A stretch of DNA of 64,000 bases from Rossellomorea aquimaris (GTDB taxonomy: Bacteria; Bacillota; Bacilli; Bacillales; Bacillaceae_B), in assembly GCF_008180865.1 (NCBI RefSeq), contig NZ_VTEX01000007.1:17869-81868 (forward strand). The letters run 5' to 3'. Shown piece by piece: positions 63,802 to 64,000 of the stretch. The translations under genes and the position numbers were made by a program. Position 1 is the first letter of the stretch. Every line of letters begins with the position of its first letter. The notes under the pieces were generated by a model. That model searched no databases. It was not told the origin of the DNA and was given only the letters and a program-made list of their open reading frames with translations.

Positions 63802-64000
<199 letters not shown>

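Overview
The window is chromosomal DNA from a low-to-medium GC, Gram-positive, aerobic endospore former of the Bacillaceae. The evidence is a strong AGGAGG-type ribosome binding site before nearly every gene, frequent TTG and GTG starts, T-box and S-box leaders, a complete SigB partner-switching module, CmpA (a spore cortex morphogenesis protein), and the 5' end of a Bacillus-type 16S rRNA. A Rossellomorea-like genus would fit, but I cannot fix the genus from about 200 bases of 16S.

Positions 1-38,700 are a mosaic of housekeeping and accessory genes not arranged as in B. subtilis. They include a DUF4097 protein, a CAP lipoprotein, a P1 peptidase, a 3-methyladenine DNA glycosylase, and an EAL phosphodiesterase behind a c-di-GMP-II riboswitch. 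A fused double peptide permease, YueD, and an NhaC-family transporter behind a SAM-I riboswitch follow. Then come a sugar-permease-like MFS protein, cardiolipin synthase, AlsT, a DUF819 protein, a CBS protein, a lipid kinase, a DedA-like protein, T-box-controlled argS, rodA and sfsA. The most unusual block is 28,873-35,424: a seven-gene operon with an YnjB/YnjC/YnjD-like ABC importer (split permease), a TVP38 membrane protein, a CDP-alcohol phosphatidyltransferase and a MerA-like flavoprotein. A SelD-associated-type oxidoreductase lies convergent to it. This gene content parallels the uncharacterised E. coli ydjXYZ-ynjABCDEF locus.

Positions 38,891-62,300 follow the B. subtilis ddl-murF-cshA-ydbST-ydcA-acpS-ydcC-alr-ndoAI-ndoA-rsbRSTUVW-sigB-rsbX-ydcI-cmpA-ydcK order. 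Insertions are an esterase, a NERD protein, uvsE and repeat elements. The 37-codon cmpA gene lies on the minus strand between tex and sprT. Positions 62,425-63,707 hold 11 tRNA genes that run into a 16S rRNA gene cut by the window end. The tRNA-Leu(GAG) gene carries an intact, apparently empty ICEBs1-type attachment core.

Intergenic DNA carries several repeat families. One is a composite MITE-like element of about 0.5 kb made of two long palindromic modules: three two-module copies plus one reduced copy. One copy has clear terminal inverted repeats and an 8-bp target duplication. There is also an exact 3 x 125 bp tandem array and short motifs repeated about every 20 bp.
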